Below, in pieces: positions 10,070 to 20,934 of a DNA stretch of 64,000 nucleotides (its first letter is position 1; the number at the start of each line of letters is the position of its first letter). Under the pieces are notes generated by a model. That model worked only from the letters and a program-made list of their open reading frames with translations. It was not told the origin of the DNA and ran no database searches. Source of the DNA: Sepioteuthis lessoniana (taxonomy: Eukaryota > Mollusca > Cephalopoda > Myopsida > Loliginidae); assembly GCA_963585895.1 (NCBI GenBank), contig OY757934.1, positions 49,355,233-49,419,232 of the forward strand, given 5' to 3'. The position numbers and the translations under genes were made by a program.

Positions 10070-10422
10070 ATATATCTGACAGTACCTTCTTCATAAATAT
10101 GACAGTATCTTCTTCATAAATATGACAGTACCTTTTTCATAAATATGACAGTACCTTTTTCATAAATATGACAGTACCTTTTTCATAAATATGACAGTAC
10201 CTTTTTCATAAATATGACAGTACCTTCTTCATAAATATGACAGTACCTTCTTCATAAATATGACAGTACCTTTTTTATAGATATGACAGTACCTTTTTCA
10301 TAAATATGACAGTACCTTTTTCATGAATATGACAGTACCTTCTTCATAAATATGACAGCACTTTTTTCATAAATATGATTACCTTCTTCATAAATATGAC
10401 CGTACCTTCTTCATAAAACTTT
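10070..10422. repeat. 23-bp minisatellite, about 15 copies
   Basis: Unit ACAGTACCTTTTTCATAAAT+ATG, repeated about 15 times with C/T variants (CTTCTTC or CTTTTTC). The flanks match the single-copy version at 9480-9510, so the array expanded inside a pre-existing duplicated segment. Confidence 0.9.
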
Positions 10423-11040
10423 ATATTTTCATTCACATTTCTGATTTTTTTCTCTCTTTTTTAAACGCAAAATATACTGAAAACCCCAACGTAACATCAG
10501 TAGATAATAATTTGCCAATTTTTGTATTTTCTAAAATGCCTGCTTAAATAACAGCTGTTACTATACGATATAAAGCGATTTTAAAATGACGTTCGTTAAT
10601 AATAAACACTCCCAAACATAACGATCTTTTTAAACAAACAACAATGAAAACAAAAATTATCATTATGAAATCACCAATTGAAAACATATAAAATTGTGAA
10701 AAGAAGATTACACTAGCCTACAGAAAATAAACAAATAAAAGTTTAGCTCCATTAAAGGTTTTAACTTTTTTCTAATGTTTTTGAGGTGTAGATTAAAAAA
10801 AAAACATTCATTTTTGTTTTGTACATTTGGATGTTTTGCAACAGAAAGCAACATTATATTGAAAAGAAAAATACAGTCTATGCGACAGAAAGAAACTCAG
10901 GTTGAACCTGTTCGTAGGACAACAAAATATAAAGTCATAAAGAATTAACAATTAAATAGTGATACAATTGTGAAAGTAGTGATACAATTGATAAAAACTT
11001 CACTGTTAGAACTGATTTTCTAAAGTAGAAAATTCCTTTT
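10423..11040. other. Unclassified AT-rich DNA
   Basis: The first 100 bases complete the right copy of the direct repeat (to about 10518). The remainder is AT-rich with no recognised gene or repeat. Confidence 0.5.
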
Positions 11041-11044
11041 ATTT

Positions 11045-11300
11045 GATCTTCGGTGGAAATTTTTTTCTATTTCTCTCTCCCACCGTCCATCGTAAGTTTC
11101 TTCATCATTTTATGATCTTGATGGAAACACTCGCTTTGTTCAGCGATCTCGTCCACCAGATTTTCTGGAAATTTTTCCAAATAGTTGAACAGAAATTAAC
11201 TTTACTGCTCATGTTACACAAACAAAGGCAAGAAAATTGTAAATTAAATGGCTCACAATTTCATTGTAATTGTCGTGCTAAGGAAAAGGATTATGACCTC
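11045..11300 (-). pseudogene. Relic with FPENL...FHQD motif
   Basis: The minus strand carries LFNYLEKFPENLVDEIAEQS then ECFHQDHKMM. I recognise the motif shape FPENLGxxSDEHGERFHQDI from a protein family often amplified in invertebrate genomes and linked to mobile elements, whose function I do not know. The upstream piece NYNEIVSHL is in another frame, so the copy is broken. The plus-strand ORF of 106 codons over the same bases looks like a shadow. Confidence 0.4.
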
Positions 11301-11554
11301 TACAAAGGGCATTTTAGGTTGTTGCTTCATCCTCATTCAGAGAATATTCAGAGACAAAACTAATAAAACTAGTAAATGATTACAGTGACAGAGAGAGATT
11401 GGGGAAATTTAGATTAACTACCTTACGAGGAAGAAGACTAAGAAGTCATCTAATTAAACTTTCGTTATTTATCTTTGGTAGAATCACTTGCAACATATAA
11501 ATAAATGAATAATCATTTTCGTCATAAAACAGCTATCTATGGTCGAAACTAACA

Positions 11555-11579
11555 CACACACATACTCATGCACGCATAC

Positions 11580-11622
<43 letters not shown>

Positions 11623-11635
11623 CATACATATATAT
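11555..11635. repeat. Compound (CA)n(TA)n microsatellite
   Basis: CA-rich, then TA-rich, running straight into the tail of SINE-1. Confidence 0.9.
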
Positions 11636-11872
11636 ATAAGAGTAAAGTTGGCGACCGTAGTCGAGAGCGACCCGAAGGCTCCCTTTTCAATAGCTACAAC
11701 ACTGAGGTGTAGGGAACGGCGCTATTCCTTTTCCTGGATTGCTCCTCTTTACCCTTGATACGTACCTTATAATGCTGAGTGTTAAGGAAGGAGGTATCAA
11801 GTACCATTTTTGGAGTCTTTGGAATGACAAAACCTGGGATTGAACGCTGGTCTCTCGGGCTATTGGCGAACA
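11636..11872 (-). mobile_element. SINE-1 copy
   Basis: Minus-strand SINE-1: AAAGTTGGCGACCGTAGTCG, GACCCGAAGGCTCCC, body TATAATGCTGAGTG and box B GGGATTGAACGCTGG. The head end is trimmed at TTGGCGAACAA. Confidence 0.75.
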
Positions 11873-12165
11873 ATTTTTTAAACCCCGTTCAGTTTCATTG
11901 ATAGTGGACATGAATATCTGAATTACCAAAACGTATACACAGCATCAACGTCGCAAGGTGATAGTTTATCGCCTGTAAGCTGGCTTGATGATTGTATAGG
12001 CAAAAAACTGACAATTAACAAGTGTCGTTGGTCCCATGTCTAACTTATATATATATATATATATATAACTTCTACGCTTACATTGGTTAAAGACGGTGAC
12101 GGTAAAGATAGATAAAAAAAGAGGGAGAGAGAGATAAAAGAGAGAAGAACAGCACGATGTGCAGA

Positions 12166-12207
<42 letters not shown>

Positions 12208-12409
12208 TGACTGCAGCAAACAAAATTGAACAAAAATGAGGAAAAAAAATCAACGTTTCTCACATATCAACCATTCCTTGCTAGCAGCTCATCCAAAAAG
12301 TGTGACTCGACATAAGGAATCCTTCTCTACTCCAAACTAATCTCATGTTTAGGTAGTCTAGCAGTGCCCATGTTCAACCGAACTGCTGGACACTCATATG
12401 TCAAGTGCG

Positions 12410-12410
<1 letters not shown>
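11873..12410. other. Unclassified stretch with microsatellites
   Basis: Contains a TA run (12046-12066), a GA run (12168-12202) and unplaced sequence. No gene recognised; short ORFs with IYIY or SLSL come from these repeats. Confidence 0.6.
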
Positions 12411-12466
<56 letters not shown>

Positions 12467-12490
12467 CTGTCTGTCTGTGTGTATATTTGT
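12411..12490. repeat. Compound (TA)n(TG)n microsatellite
   Basis: About 17 TA units followed by TG/TC units. Confidence 0.95.
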
Positions 12491-12632
12491 GTGTGTTAGA
12501 TATTCTGTTGCACTATTTAAATGTAAATAACGGACCCAACGAATAAATCATTTGGATATTTTAATTTTTTAGAACCACACTGCCATAGTAGTATTGCATT
12601 TTTATGCTCTTTTCTTTTTTGCATTTTATCCT

Positions 12633-12664
<32 letters not shown>

Positions 12665-12667
<3 letters not shown>

Positions 12668-12966
12668 TCATTATCATCATCATGTCGTGCCGCTAGCACG
12701 GATATCCCTGACCCTCTCTCGCCACTTCTCCCTATCATTCATCGCTTTTGGCAAGTCTTCAGGGCTACATCCCGTATCCTCACATAGCTGATGTATGTAT
12801 GTTCGAGCTGGTCGTCCTGCTTTTGCTTGGCCATATGCGGGGGTCCATAGGAGTGCATCACTGATGAGTTCGTCCTTGCTTCTCCAGCAGTGTCCTACGT
12901 GTCTGGTTCGTCTAACTTGGATAGTTTTCGTGATGGGAGGCAAGGGGCCGTATAGTTGGTGTCTTA
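12665..12966 (-). mobile_element. LINE-A 3' end
   Basis: Minus-strand frame from RHQLYGPLPPITKTIQVRR through RSKDELISDALLWTPAYG to EKWRERVRDIRASGTT, then the (ATG)n tail next to a TA microsatellite. On the minus strand the 3' end of a SINE-3 abuts its truncated 5' end at 12967. Confidence 0.8.
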
Positions 12967-13170
12967 TATCTACCCAACCCCTACGACACAAATAGGATGC
13001 AGGAAAGTTTTAAGCGGAGTATTGCTGGTTCATTGTTTTTCTTTGCCTAGAATGTTTGCTTTACCAAGATTAAACAACCTAGTCTGCCCTACTATTAATA
13101 GACAACTAGAGGACAACATATGGGTTCATGTCTTTCGAAAAGGTATAAATCCAAAGTGAAAAACCAATCG
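12967..13170 (-). mobile_element. SINE-3 fragment next to LINE-A
   Basis: Minus-strand SINE-3 tail (ACCCAACCCCTACGACAC), the AACCTAGTCTGCCCTACTA segment and the central domain (TTTCGAAAAGGTATAAATCC). The tRNA head is missing. As in two other LINE-A copies, SINE-3 sits beside or inside LINE-A. Confidence 0.65.
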
Positions 13171-13204
13171 CCTCGTTTCCAGTGATGATAATATTCCACT
13201 CAGA

Positions 13205-13876
13205 GTGGGTTTGGTTATTTGGTTTAATGGTGTATCAATCCTTGATGGTTATTTAAAGCTAAATCTTATTTATAAATATGTATCACATATATGATTTTAA
13301 AGGAAATACTTTGTGGGTAACTTTATTTATGAACGAGTTAGAGCTCACTTGTTTGCATCACTTAAGTTGTTTCAACTATTGCTATTTAACACTAAGAATT
13401 TTATTTAATCTTAAACATTTGTTTGTATAGAGTTTAATGGTTTCAAGTATTGCAAACTAATACAAATGATTCAATTTGCTCCCAGTAAAATGGCTTCAAC
13501 TATTGCTATTTAACACTAATAATTCTATTAAACATGATTCATTTGTTTGCACACAGTTAAATGGCATTAATTATTTCTATGTAATACTAATAATTCAATT
13601 TAACATAATTCATTTGTTTGCACACAGTTAAATTACTGCAAGAAGAGTAAATGGTTGAATAATTCTATTTGATTCAAAGATGGGATCCTAACAGGTACTA
13701 CCACTCCTGGTTAGAGGGAAACTTTGATTAATGGGAATGAAGGGGTTCTTCACATTCTCCAAAACTCGAGGATTAGAGCCTCATAAACAAGATGGTTTAG
13801 TGTCATATATATTTGGAGGAGTTCTTATTCCTCTGCAGAGATGCAGTCGGCGTATTCTACAGCCCAAGTGGATTGG
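13205..13876 (-). mobile_element. Family A retroposon, full length
   Basis: Minus-strand: tail TTTGGTTATTTGG, hairpin region, four sub-repeats (TTGTTTGCACACAGTTAAAT modules), GGGATCCTAACAGGTACTAC, then the 5' end CGGCGTATTCTACAGCCC at 13850-13867. About 670 bp long, the length difference from other copies lying in the sub-repeat number. Confidence 0.8.
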
Positions 13877-14106
13877 GCAAATTATTCTAAACGCATTTCC
13901 AATAATAGATAGATATCGATCCATATAGAGGTGATAAGTTGAAAGAAATTGCGACAAAACAAAAACAAAAACATTAGAAAAATTAGAGGTTCTGAAACTG
14001 AGACAGATAGTACAAAGTAGAAAGATAGATGCTCTGTAATCTGGAAGCGCTCTTTCTTATTTGTAGTTAAGTCCCGTAATGTCTGTGATCTATTGAAAAT
14101 CAATGG

Positions 14107-14279
14107 TACTATTTACCCAACCCCTCCGCTCGGGCAGGATATGACACAAGGTCAATTTTTAAGCGGAGTTTAACAGGTTTGAATTCAGAGTTTTCCTTCT
14201 CCTAGACTAGTTGCCTAACCAAGGCTGAAGAACCTAGTCTGTCCTACTATTTACCCATTGCTGGAAGGAGAATAATTGG
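14107..14279 (-). mobile_element. Headless SINE-3 with long target-site duplication
   Basis: A 173-bp minus-strand insertion from the SINE-3 tail (TATTTACCCAACCCCTCC) to the central-domain start (GGAAGGAGAATAATTGG). It is flanked by a 15-bp duplication ATTGAAAATCAATGG (14092-14106 and 14280-14294). The tRNA head is missing. Confidence 0.85.
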
Positions 14280-14394
14280 ATTGAAAATCAATGGGAGCAG
14301 GTGGTGTCTGGATCCATGTCAGTGTCAGTGATGCCATCCACAAAAGGATCCATTTTTAACTGAAACAAGCACTGTAATGAAAACGTGTTTCGCA

Positions 14395-14570
14395 TACGAC
14401 TTTACAAAAGAAACGGAACTACCTCAATGAAGACGAATAAAAATGGATTTGGACTGTATAGAAAAGTTCCGGATTAACCATTTCCTACACGCACCTAAAT
14501 ACTCACAAGAAAAGAAAGGCGTCGTTGTTAGGACCTTAAGTAAAAAGAAAAGAAAAAGTTCAAGATTTTA
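14395..14570 (+). pseudogene. Possible reverse-transcriptase-element relic
   Basis: The plus strand reads NGFGLYRK and, in the next frame, INHFLHAPKYSQEKKGVVVR then TL. That resembles the VYRK...RYLHxxSxHHPxQK...V motif found near the thumb of some non-LTR or Penelope-like reverse transcriptases. The fragment is short and frameshifted, so the class is uncertain. Confidence 0.3.
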
Positions 14571-14579
14571 AATGCTGAT

Positions 14580-14762
14580 TTAGGACCCACTTCCCACCCA
14601 GAAAGAAGGTGTCATAGCGCTGACACAAAACATCATCCGATGGTAAGGTGCCAGTTCTATAGCTGTAGGATGTGTGGAGTACTCCTTCATTACTAATACT
14701 CCCAGGTCCACTATGATCCGGAGCGGCAGTACCTTTTTGGGTCCGATCAACAGGTTAAATAG
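14580..14762 (+). mobile_element. Family A/B 5' block
   Basis: Plus-strand 5' block only: ATCATCCGATGGTAAGG, CTCCCAGGTCCACTATGATC, GGCAGTACC. It stops where the LINE-B tail begins, so the LINE probably inserted into it. Confidence 0.55.
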
Positions 14763-16870
14763 GATTATTATTATTATTTATTCCTCAAGAGCTTTTCACA
14801 ACCGCCATAGCTGATGGTCTTTCACTAGTGTTTGAAGGTTGGTTTCTTTGTTTAATGGCATATGAACTCTTTTAGGTTATTTAATGCCATTCTCCTAGAA
14901 GAACAGTAGTGGTACTATTTATTCCATAGCTGGGAGGATAAGGGGGTTCATACCTTTCCCAAAGGTATTTTCCCGAAAGTGAACGTAATAGGGCGACTGG
15001 AGTACGAACTCGCGTACTACGATTCCGCAGTCCATCGCTTTAACCATTACACCACGAGGACACCCCCACTAGTGTTTGAGTAACAGCAAGTCTCCTCAAC
15101 TCTCCAGTACTCTTCTCAGTATTCTGGCTGATCTCAATAATGCAGTTGTTTGGATGGTCTTTACTCGTCCTATTATTTCCAAGTCCACAGGTCCCTTTAT
15201 TAATCCTTCGTTGATTGTACCAAGAGCAAGAATTACAATTGGTAAAAACATCACTTTCATGTTCCACAGTTTTTTCTATTCCCTCACAAAGTCGAGGTAT
15301 TTATCCGTATAAATTTATTTCAATTTTACTTTGTGGTCAGCCGGAACAGCAAAGTCCACAATTATGCAAGTTCTCTTTCTTTGTTGATTATTATAAGGTC
15401 TGATCGTCTGTCCGAGATTAGGTGATCCGTTTGTATGTGATAATCCCATAAGAGTTTGTGTGTCTCATTCTCCAGGATAGCTGTTGGTTTGTTTATATAC
15501 CATTTGTTCGTACGGTCAAATTTCAATTTCTTGCACAATTCCTAGTGGATACCTTTGCCTACCCAGTCGTGTCTAGTTTATACTCTTTCAGTGCTAATTT
15601 GCTGCTTTCGCTTATTATGTGATTGATAGTTTCGTCTCTATCACCACATAATCTACATTTACTGTTTTGTTTCATATTATCTATTCATGCTTTGATATGG
15701 TTGATTCTTATAGCATTGTTTATGCTGCTATTAGGAGAGATTAAGTTTTTCTTTAAGGTTTCCCTTTCTTAGTCACGTCCCTGTTTTCTCGTTCGAGATG
15801 TTGCTTATTATTCGCTTAAAACGTCCATAGAGTTATTTTTCTTCCCATTTTTGTTTTTTTGGTTATTTCCGTTCTGTTGATCCTAGTGTTTCTGGCGGCT
15901 GTAATCAGTCTTTCTCCGCTTTTTTTTATGTAGTCGTTGTATTGATGCGTCAACACTCTCTTTAATGCTGGTAAATCCTCTTACTCCTTTTTTTTTTTTT
16001 TTAATCATATAGTCTGTCAACGTCATCTCTAGGATATAATGCCTTATGCATGGTCATTAATTTTCTTGTTCTCTGGTCCATTTGTTTAAGTTCAGGAATG
16101 GTCTCGAATATCTAACGAGGGGAACAGCCCAAGTATTTATTCCATTGATAAGGTTTCTGCTATATCGTTTTGTCTCGATTTACTTTCTGGTTCTTCTGAG
16201 ATACTCCTTCTGAATTGTTTCTTTCATCTCCTGTTGTTTGATTGTGTTAGCCTTAAATATCCCCAAGTATTTGTAGGTGTTCTTTTCTCCGGGCATTCTA
16301 ATTTTGTCTTGATTTGGTAGTTCCATTCCGTCCGTAAGGTGTCGATTGCCACTTTTTATTACTCGTATGGCGCATTTTTCTATGCCATATTTCATCCCTA
16401 TGTCCTTACTGTATATTCTCACTGCATGTATTAGAGTTTCCAATTCTTTTTCATTTTTCGCAAACAGTTCATGTACATTAGGTGATTGATCTTTTCCTGC
16501 GATTTACTAAGTTTGTATTCGGTTGTGCCTTTTCTGAGTATGTGGTTCAGTGGTATCAACGCAATTATAAATGATAATGGTGATAGTGCATTTCCTTGGA
16601 ATATACCTCTTTGGATCTTCGTTTCAATTAAGCTTTTCCCTCCTGCTGTCATTTACACTCTCCAGGTTTTCATGGTTTTCTCGATAAAGTTTATGACTTC
16701 CTCTGATATTTTGTACATTTGGAGACAGTATTTATCCAGCTTTGTAGGATCATATTATATGCCTTTTTGTGGTCAATCCAGGCCATAGCTAGATTTTTCT
16801 GTCTTGTCTTGCTCTCGTTGAGGATGTGTTGATCAATGTAGAGTAGCTCTCCTGTGCCCCTGGATGCTTT
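14763..16870 (-). mobile_element. LINE-B (restriction-like-endonuclease type), 2 kb with nested SINE-2
   Basis: The minus strand carries the C-terminal two thirds of a non-LTR retrotransposon ORF. From its 5' side: AWIDHKKAYN (RT motif A), KIQRGIFQGNALSPLSF (motif B, with N where QGD is usual), HLMYMN (damaged YMDD motif C, then a frameshift), GIEKCAIRVIKSG, YKYLGIF, MDQRTRKLMTMHKAL, SGERLITAARNT, and the endonuclease stretch LLWDYHIQTDHLISDRRSDL then IIINK, where RRSD replaces the usual RRPD. The 3' end is GAGGAATAAA then (AAT)n. R2/R4/Hero/NeSL-type elements have this order of RT and endonuclease. The copy has several frameshifts, lost catalytic residues and no 5' end, so it is dead. Smaller pieces of the family lie at 7.3-8.0 kb. 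Confidence 0.8.
14836..15066 (-). mobile_element. SINE-2 inserted in LINE-B
   Basis: A full-length SINE-2 flanked by a 13-bp duplication CACTAGTGTTTGA (14823-14835 and 15067-15079). The minus strand gives box A GTGGTGTAATGGTTAAAGCG, a box B of GAGTTCGTACTCC, the central domain and the 3' hairpin. It postdates LINE-B. Confidence 0.9.
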
Positions 16871-17224
16871 TATTTCCCCCCAAAAGAGAGTAAAATTCCC
16901 TTTCTTAAACTCGGTAAAACCAAAAATTACCCCTGCCAGTTCAGTTCCTGGTAGAAGGATTTGGGCGCCAGAAACTTTATAAAGACCTCAGCCGAACAGA
17001 ACTCTAACGCAATCAGTAGAGGGTAACGTAACCAAGACATAAAATCTATGGAACCAATTGGAGGAGAAATTTCTAAAAACCTGTAGCTTGAGAATCAGGG
17101 TCTGATCTTCCATGATTGGGTTGTTTGAGAGAGAAAATAATTGTTGTGAGATATGAAATTTTCAAAGAACAAAAGAATATGACATTACTGACGTCTTCTT
17201 CCTCTTCATCCCAAAGACACATTT
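16871..17224. other. Unclassified DNA
   Basis: No repeat family or coding signal recognised. It could contain unrecognised 5' sequence of LINE-B. Confidence 0.4.
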
Positions 17225-17577
17225 TGCAAAATAGTAGTTATTTGAAACCATACGGCTGTGTACAAATTATTGATATTACATAGGAATAATGGATAAATGG
17301 AATTGCTAATGATAAATAGCAATACTTGATAAATAGAAGTATTAATTATTTGCATTGGATAGGAATACTTGATATCATAAAACTGTAAAATTATTCGTAT
17401 TTGATTGGAATACTTGATATCATAAAACTGTGTGCACACAATTAAACGAAATAAAAAAAAACTCTAAGAAACAACTACACAAAAAATGAGACTATAAATG
17501 TACAATATATGTGACTCCCTATTTTCTTAGGAAGAAATAACCCTAAACTGGTTGACATGCCGTTGAAAATTAATCAA
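17225..17577 (+). mobile_element. Family B 3' half
   Basis: Plus-strand sub-repeats (GGAATACTTGATATCATAAA, AACTGTGTGC), AACAACTACAC, then the B hairpin AACCCTAAACTGGTTGACAT, GCCGTTGAAAATTAATC. It is 5' truncated. Confidence 0.7.
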
Positions 17578-17990
17578 AGTAGCAGCAACAGCAGCAACAA
17601 TAACAACAACAATGAAATGTTATTAAAGAGTTTTCCGTAATTCAATATCTTTTTTTAGGAAATATTATCTTTTGCTTATGTTACTGAAGCAGCAGAACAA
17701 TTCGCGACACAGCTGTTCAATTTCTTGACAAAAGACGTTTATTTCATCAATAGAAATATAACCTATAATTGACAGTTGGAGACAGTAGGAATCTAAATTT
17801 CTTTTTCTCAGTGGATATAAAGTCATAGACGTAGGGAAACCAGGAAGGGTCGAATTCAACATTAATGTTATGTAAGATTAAAGTACTAAAGCAACTGGCG
17901 TCTGAAAAATTCGCATTTCTCGATAAAATATTTGAATGAGTAAAATGTTTTGATAAAAAGTTTTAAAATAACAATAGTATATTTTACTTG
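17578..17990. other. Unclassified AT-rich DNA
   Basis: A short (CAACAG)-like run lies near 17580-17610. No gene or family recognised otherwise. Confidence 0.5.
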
Positions 17991-18535
17991 GGCGAGTCAA
18001 AAGTTTTGCAATATATTAGAAGCGTGAGGCACAATTCGGCAGCTCTGGTTGCTTCTGTGGAGGTCGTGAATGTGATAAACTACACTGGACTGTGAGATGC
18101 CGAGCTCGCCTGATACTCTCCGTTAGTTACTCTCCGGATTTGCCGCTATGGTTTTGAGTAAGGCTTTGGAATCCTTGGTTTCAAACCTATCTGACGTTGC
18201 CTTATTATCGAAATTCTTGCAACTCGAGCAAAATGTTTTTAAACATCTGGCTACTCTACTGTGATCAACCACACCTTCATCTTTCTCCCATCAAATGTTT
18301 TTGGTTACTACGGTGGCGTTATGGCCCCGTTCGAACCCATAAAGCCTAAGTTTCCGAATTAGACTACTTTGAGGGTTTATCTGCGCAGCTTTCAAATCAT
18401 TAACGAAGTGAAACAACATACAACACATCAGCGCACTAGCTACCACAGCGAGTACCATGGCTTGAACTACTTCGGTCATGTAATATACATGCTGCGAACT
18501 AGCATGTACTTCTGCAGAATTTTTGACTCACTCTC
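17991..18535 (-). mobile_element. Deleted mariner-type element with both TIRs
   Basis: The ends are inverted repeats: GGGCGAGTCAAAAGTTTTGC at 17991 and the complement of GAGTGAGTCAAAAATTCTGC near 18533. The minus strand starts MTEVVQAMVLAVVASAL, then INPQSSLIRKLRLYGFERGH, DEGVVDHSRVARCLKTF, RRVSGELGISQSSVVYHI and SCRIVPHASNILQNF, the helix-turn-helix half of a mariner/Tc1-type transposase. The DDE catalytic half is gone, and the frame runs from the HTH region into the left TIR. Internal stops show it is dead, though short deleted copies of this kind can be moved by a transposase made elsewhere. Confidence 0.7.
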
Positions 18536-18849
18536 CTATGTTCACTCTGAAATAACGGTTTATTTATAAGAGATTTTGTAAGAGATTATGAAGGATAAGT
18601 GGTTTAATGGCATTACAGAACCAATCCGCAGCCCATTATTTCTAGCCTACTAACCGACCTCTCCACCTTGTGCTTTTAAAAAGTCGGCCGCCTGTTTTAT
18701 GTGGCATAATAACCGATAACTACTATGTTGGTGATGGCTAACCTTTTGATTGGGGAAGAGAAACACAAAACAAACGTCATCTCAGGTGTTAGAACCTTAG
18801 AGGCTTTATTCTTTCGGTTCAGTTTCTGAGGCTGTGGAAGCTGGTTAGA

Positions 18850-19071
18850 TTTCGGTTTCTTTGCTTTTAATGTCATATCAACCTTCGTGAGCTATTCAAT
18901 GCCAAAATCATCCTTGTAGGAAAGTAGTAGTGCTATCGAAACCATAGCTGTGAGGATGAGGGCGTTCATGCCTTTCTCAAAGGTATTAGTTTAAAAATGA
19001 ACGTAATAACGAGACTGGAGTTTGAACTCGCTTACTAAGACGTTAGCCACTTTGCCACGAGGACTTCCCCC
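18850..19071 (-). mobile_element. SINE-2 copy
   Basis: Minus-strand SINE-2 with tail (GGTTTCTTTGCTTTTAATG), central domain (CTTTCTCAAAGGTATTAG) and tRNA head complement (GCCACTTTGCCACGAGGAC). A 9-bp imperfect flank repeat GAAGCTGGT / GAAGTTGGT is visible. Confidence 0.7.
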
Positions 19072-19082
19072 GTTGAAGTTGG

Positions 19083-19539
19083 TGGAAACATATAACGGAC
19101 ACAGAGTACGGGATAGTTTCTTTGTTCTAGAAGGAACCGGTTTTTCTTGTATCGTTTAAAGGGTCACTCGCCCTCCGTACGCACGAAAGCGTCTTCTCGT
19201 AACCCAACCACAAAAGAAGAAATAATCGAGAAACCCATCGTTTTTTTTTTTATGATGGTGATCACATTGATGATGGTGGTCGCGTTGACAGCGATGTCTG
19301 CCCTGCTCCAAACAAAAATTAGATGACTGATCGAGTTTGGTAACCTCAGAAATCCTGGCCTGTTGCTGTTTTCAATCTGGAGCATTAGACCAGATATATC
19401 TTTTTATACCCAGCCCACTGGAAGAGATGTTGAACTTTTCTCTCTTCAGGCTGCTGAATTAAAAAAATAACATCGATTTACACCCCCAGTAACATTCATT
19501 TACAATTAGAAACCACAGGTCTATAAAATAATAACAAAA
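19083..19539. other. Unclassified DNA
   Basis: No family recognised. Short ORFs are not supported by codon pattern or homology that I can see. Confidence 0.4.
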
Positions 19540-19865
19540 CAAACCGGAGACAAGCTTGTTAACAATTACTTTACAGAGAGTCTTAATTTAATGTAGGAAA
19601 ATAAAGCTTACCTTATTTGTTATGTCTTCGAGGAAGGTTCTTAGCCATTAATTTACGACAAGTCTTTCATATTAATTTAGGGTGACACAAGATTACAAAT
19701 ATAGAGCCTTCAGTGAGGATCGAACTCATTATCGTTGTAATGTTTTCCAAGAAGCTTCTTAACCATTACGTTACAGAGAGTCTTTCATCTTAATTTACTC
19801 TGCCACAAAGCAACAAATATGGACACCCAGAGAGGATTAAAGTTATTATAGTATTGTAGTCTTTA
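19540..19865 (-). repeat. Tandem tRNA-like unit, about 118 bp
   Basis: AGTCTTTCATATTAATTTAG-type junctions recur at about 19661 and 19779, with a shorter copy from 19579. On the minus strand the middle unit has box A ACGTAATGGTTAAGAAGC and box B GAGTTCGATCCTC. It looks like a SINE that duplicated in tandem. Confidence 0.55.
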
Positions 19866-20175
19866 TTTCAGAGGACTGCTTGTCGAAAAATCCTAAGGGC
19901 ACCATGCGTAAGACTCTTCAACCTAAGTCGAGCAGACCCTAACTATAGCGATATCGACGAGGACGATGTTTAGGCGCTGGTCAGTTGTCGGCCTCACTTT
20001 GTGTAACAGCAACTCACTGCTACTTTCAAGACCCGAACCCTCCCGGCGAAATTCCTAGAACTTTTAGGGGTCTCAGCTTTGCCTGACCGATCCTCTTTCT
20101 CTCTATCCAACTGCGAACTACCACAGACTTGATTGCTAGGGGCTTAAACCTGGCCTGACTACTATCTATCTATCA
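19866..20175. other. Unclassified, more GC-rich stretch
   Basis: Higher GC than its surroundings (ACCCGAACCCTCCCGGCG, CTTAAACCTGGCCTGACTAC). No protein or tRNA recognised; it may be an unplaced SINE. Confidence 0.35.
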
Positions 20176-20255
20176 CTCTCTCTCTCTTTTTCTCTCTCTC
20201 TTTCTTTCCCTCTCTCTCTCACTCTCTCTCTCTCTCTCTATTTCTTTCTTTCTAT
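20176..20255. repeat. (CT)n microsatellite
   Basis: CT-rich run with a few TTTC interruptions. Confidence 0.9.
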
Positions 20256-20557
20256 TGGTTAACAGTTTACTACTGACTCAGACTCGAGCTGCTCCTTTGA
20301 ATATACGGGGTTATGACTCCTTGAAAAGAAAACAGCTTTTCCCGCTTTGACAACTCAATACGAAAAGATATAAAAGAAATCAGATTCTTGTCTGCTAACC
20401 TCTGACCGTACTAGCGTCGATGACTTCAGTTTATATGGACTGTATGGACTATAAAAAAACTTTCAAAACTATCAAGAAATCCTTCTCTTTCTATTCAATT
20501 ATCTTTTAAAACTTATCCATGCAATTTGATTCGTTACTCCTTTAGTTATTTGGTATA

Positions 20558-20796
20558 GTCTGTTTTGTATCTTTCTTTAATGGCATATCAACCTTCATGT
20601 GTTATTTAATGACAGAGCCATCCCTGCAGAAGAACAGTAGTGGTACTATTTTACCTACAGCTGGAAGAATAAGCAAGTCCATACCTTTCCCAAAGATATG
20701 AGTCCAAAAGTGAACGTAATACCGGGACAGGAGTTCGTACTCCCTTACTATGATGTTGCAGTCCAGCACGTTAACCACTACGCCACAGGGACGTCT
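20558..20796 (-). mobile_element. SINE-2 copy
   Basis: Minus-strand SINE-2: TCTTTCTTTAATGGCATATC, GGTACTATTTTACC, box B complement GGAGTTCGTACTCC and head complement TTAACCACTACGCCAC. Flanks TAGTTATTT and AGTAACTATTT suggest an imperfect duplication. Confidence 0.7.
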
Positions 20797-20934
20797 CAGT
20801 AACTATTTTAATACTATTGTGTACGCACATTCATCTACATCCATACATTTATGTTACTCCTTGGCTTATGCATACTTCGCTCACATCTACATACATATGC
20901 AATATTGCACCTAAATAGGCGGACCTAGTAAGAC

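Noticed and set aside
10070-10422. 23-bp regular repeat resembling a CRISPR array
   Set aside because: There are no spacers; units are directly joined and diverge like a minisatellite, in eukaryotic DNA without cas genes.
11043-11363. Plus-strand ORF of 106 codons
   Set aside because: The minus strand over the same bases carries a recognisable motif, so the plus frame is probably its shadow.
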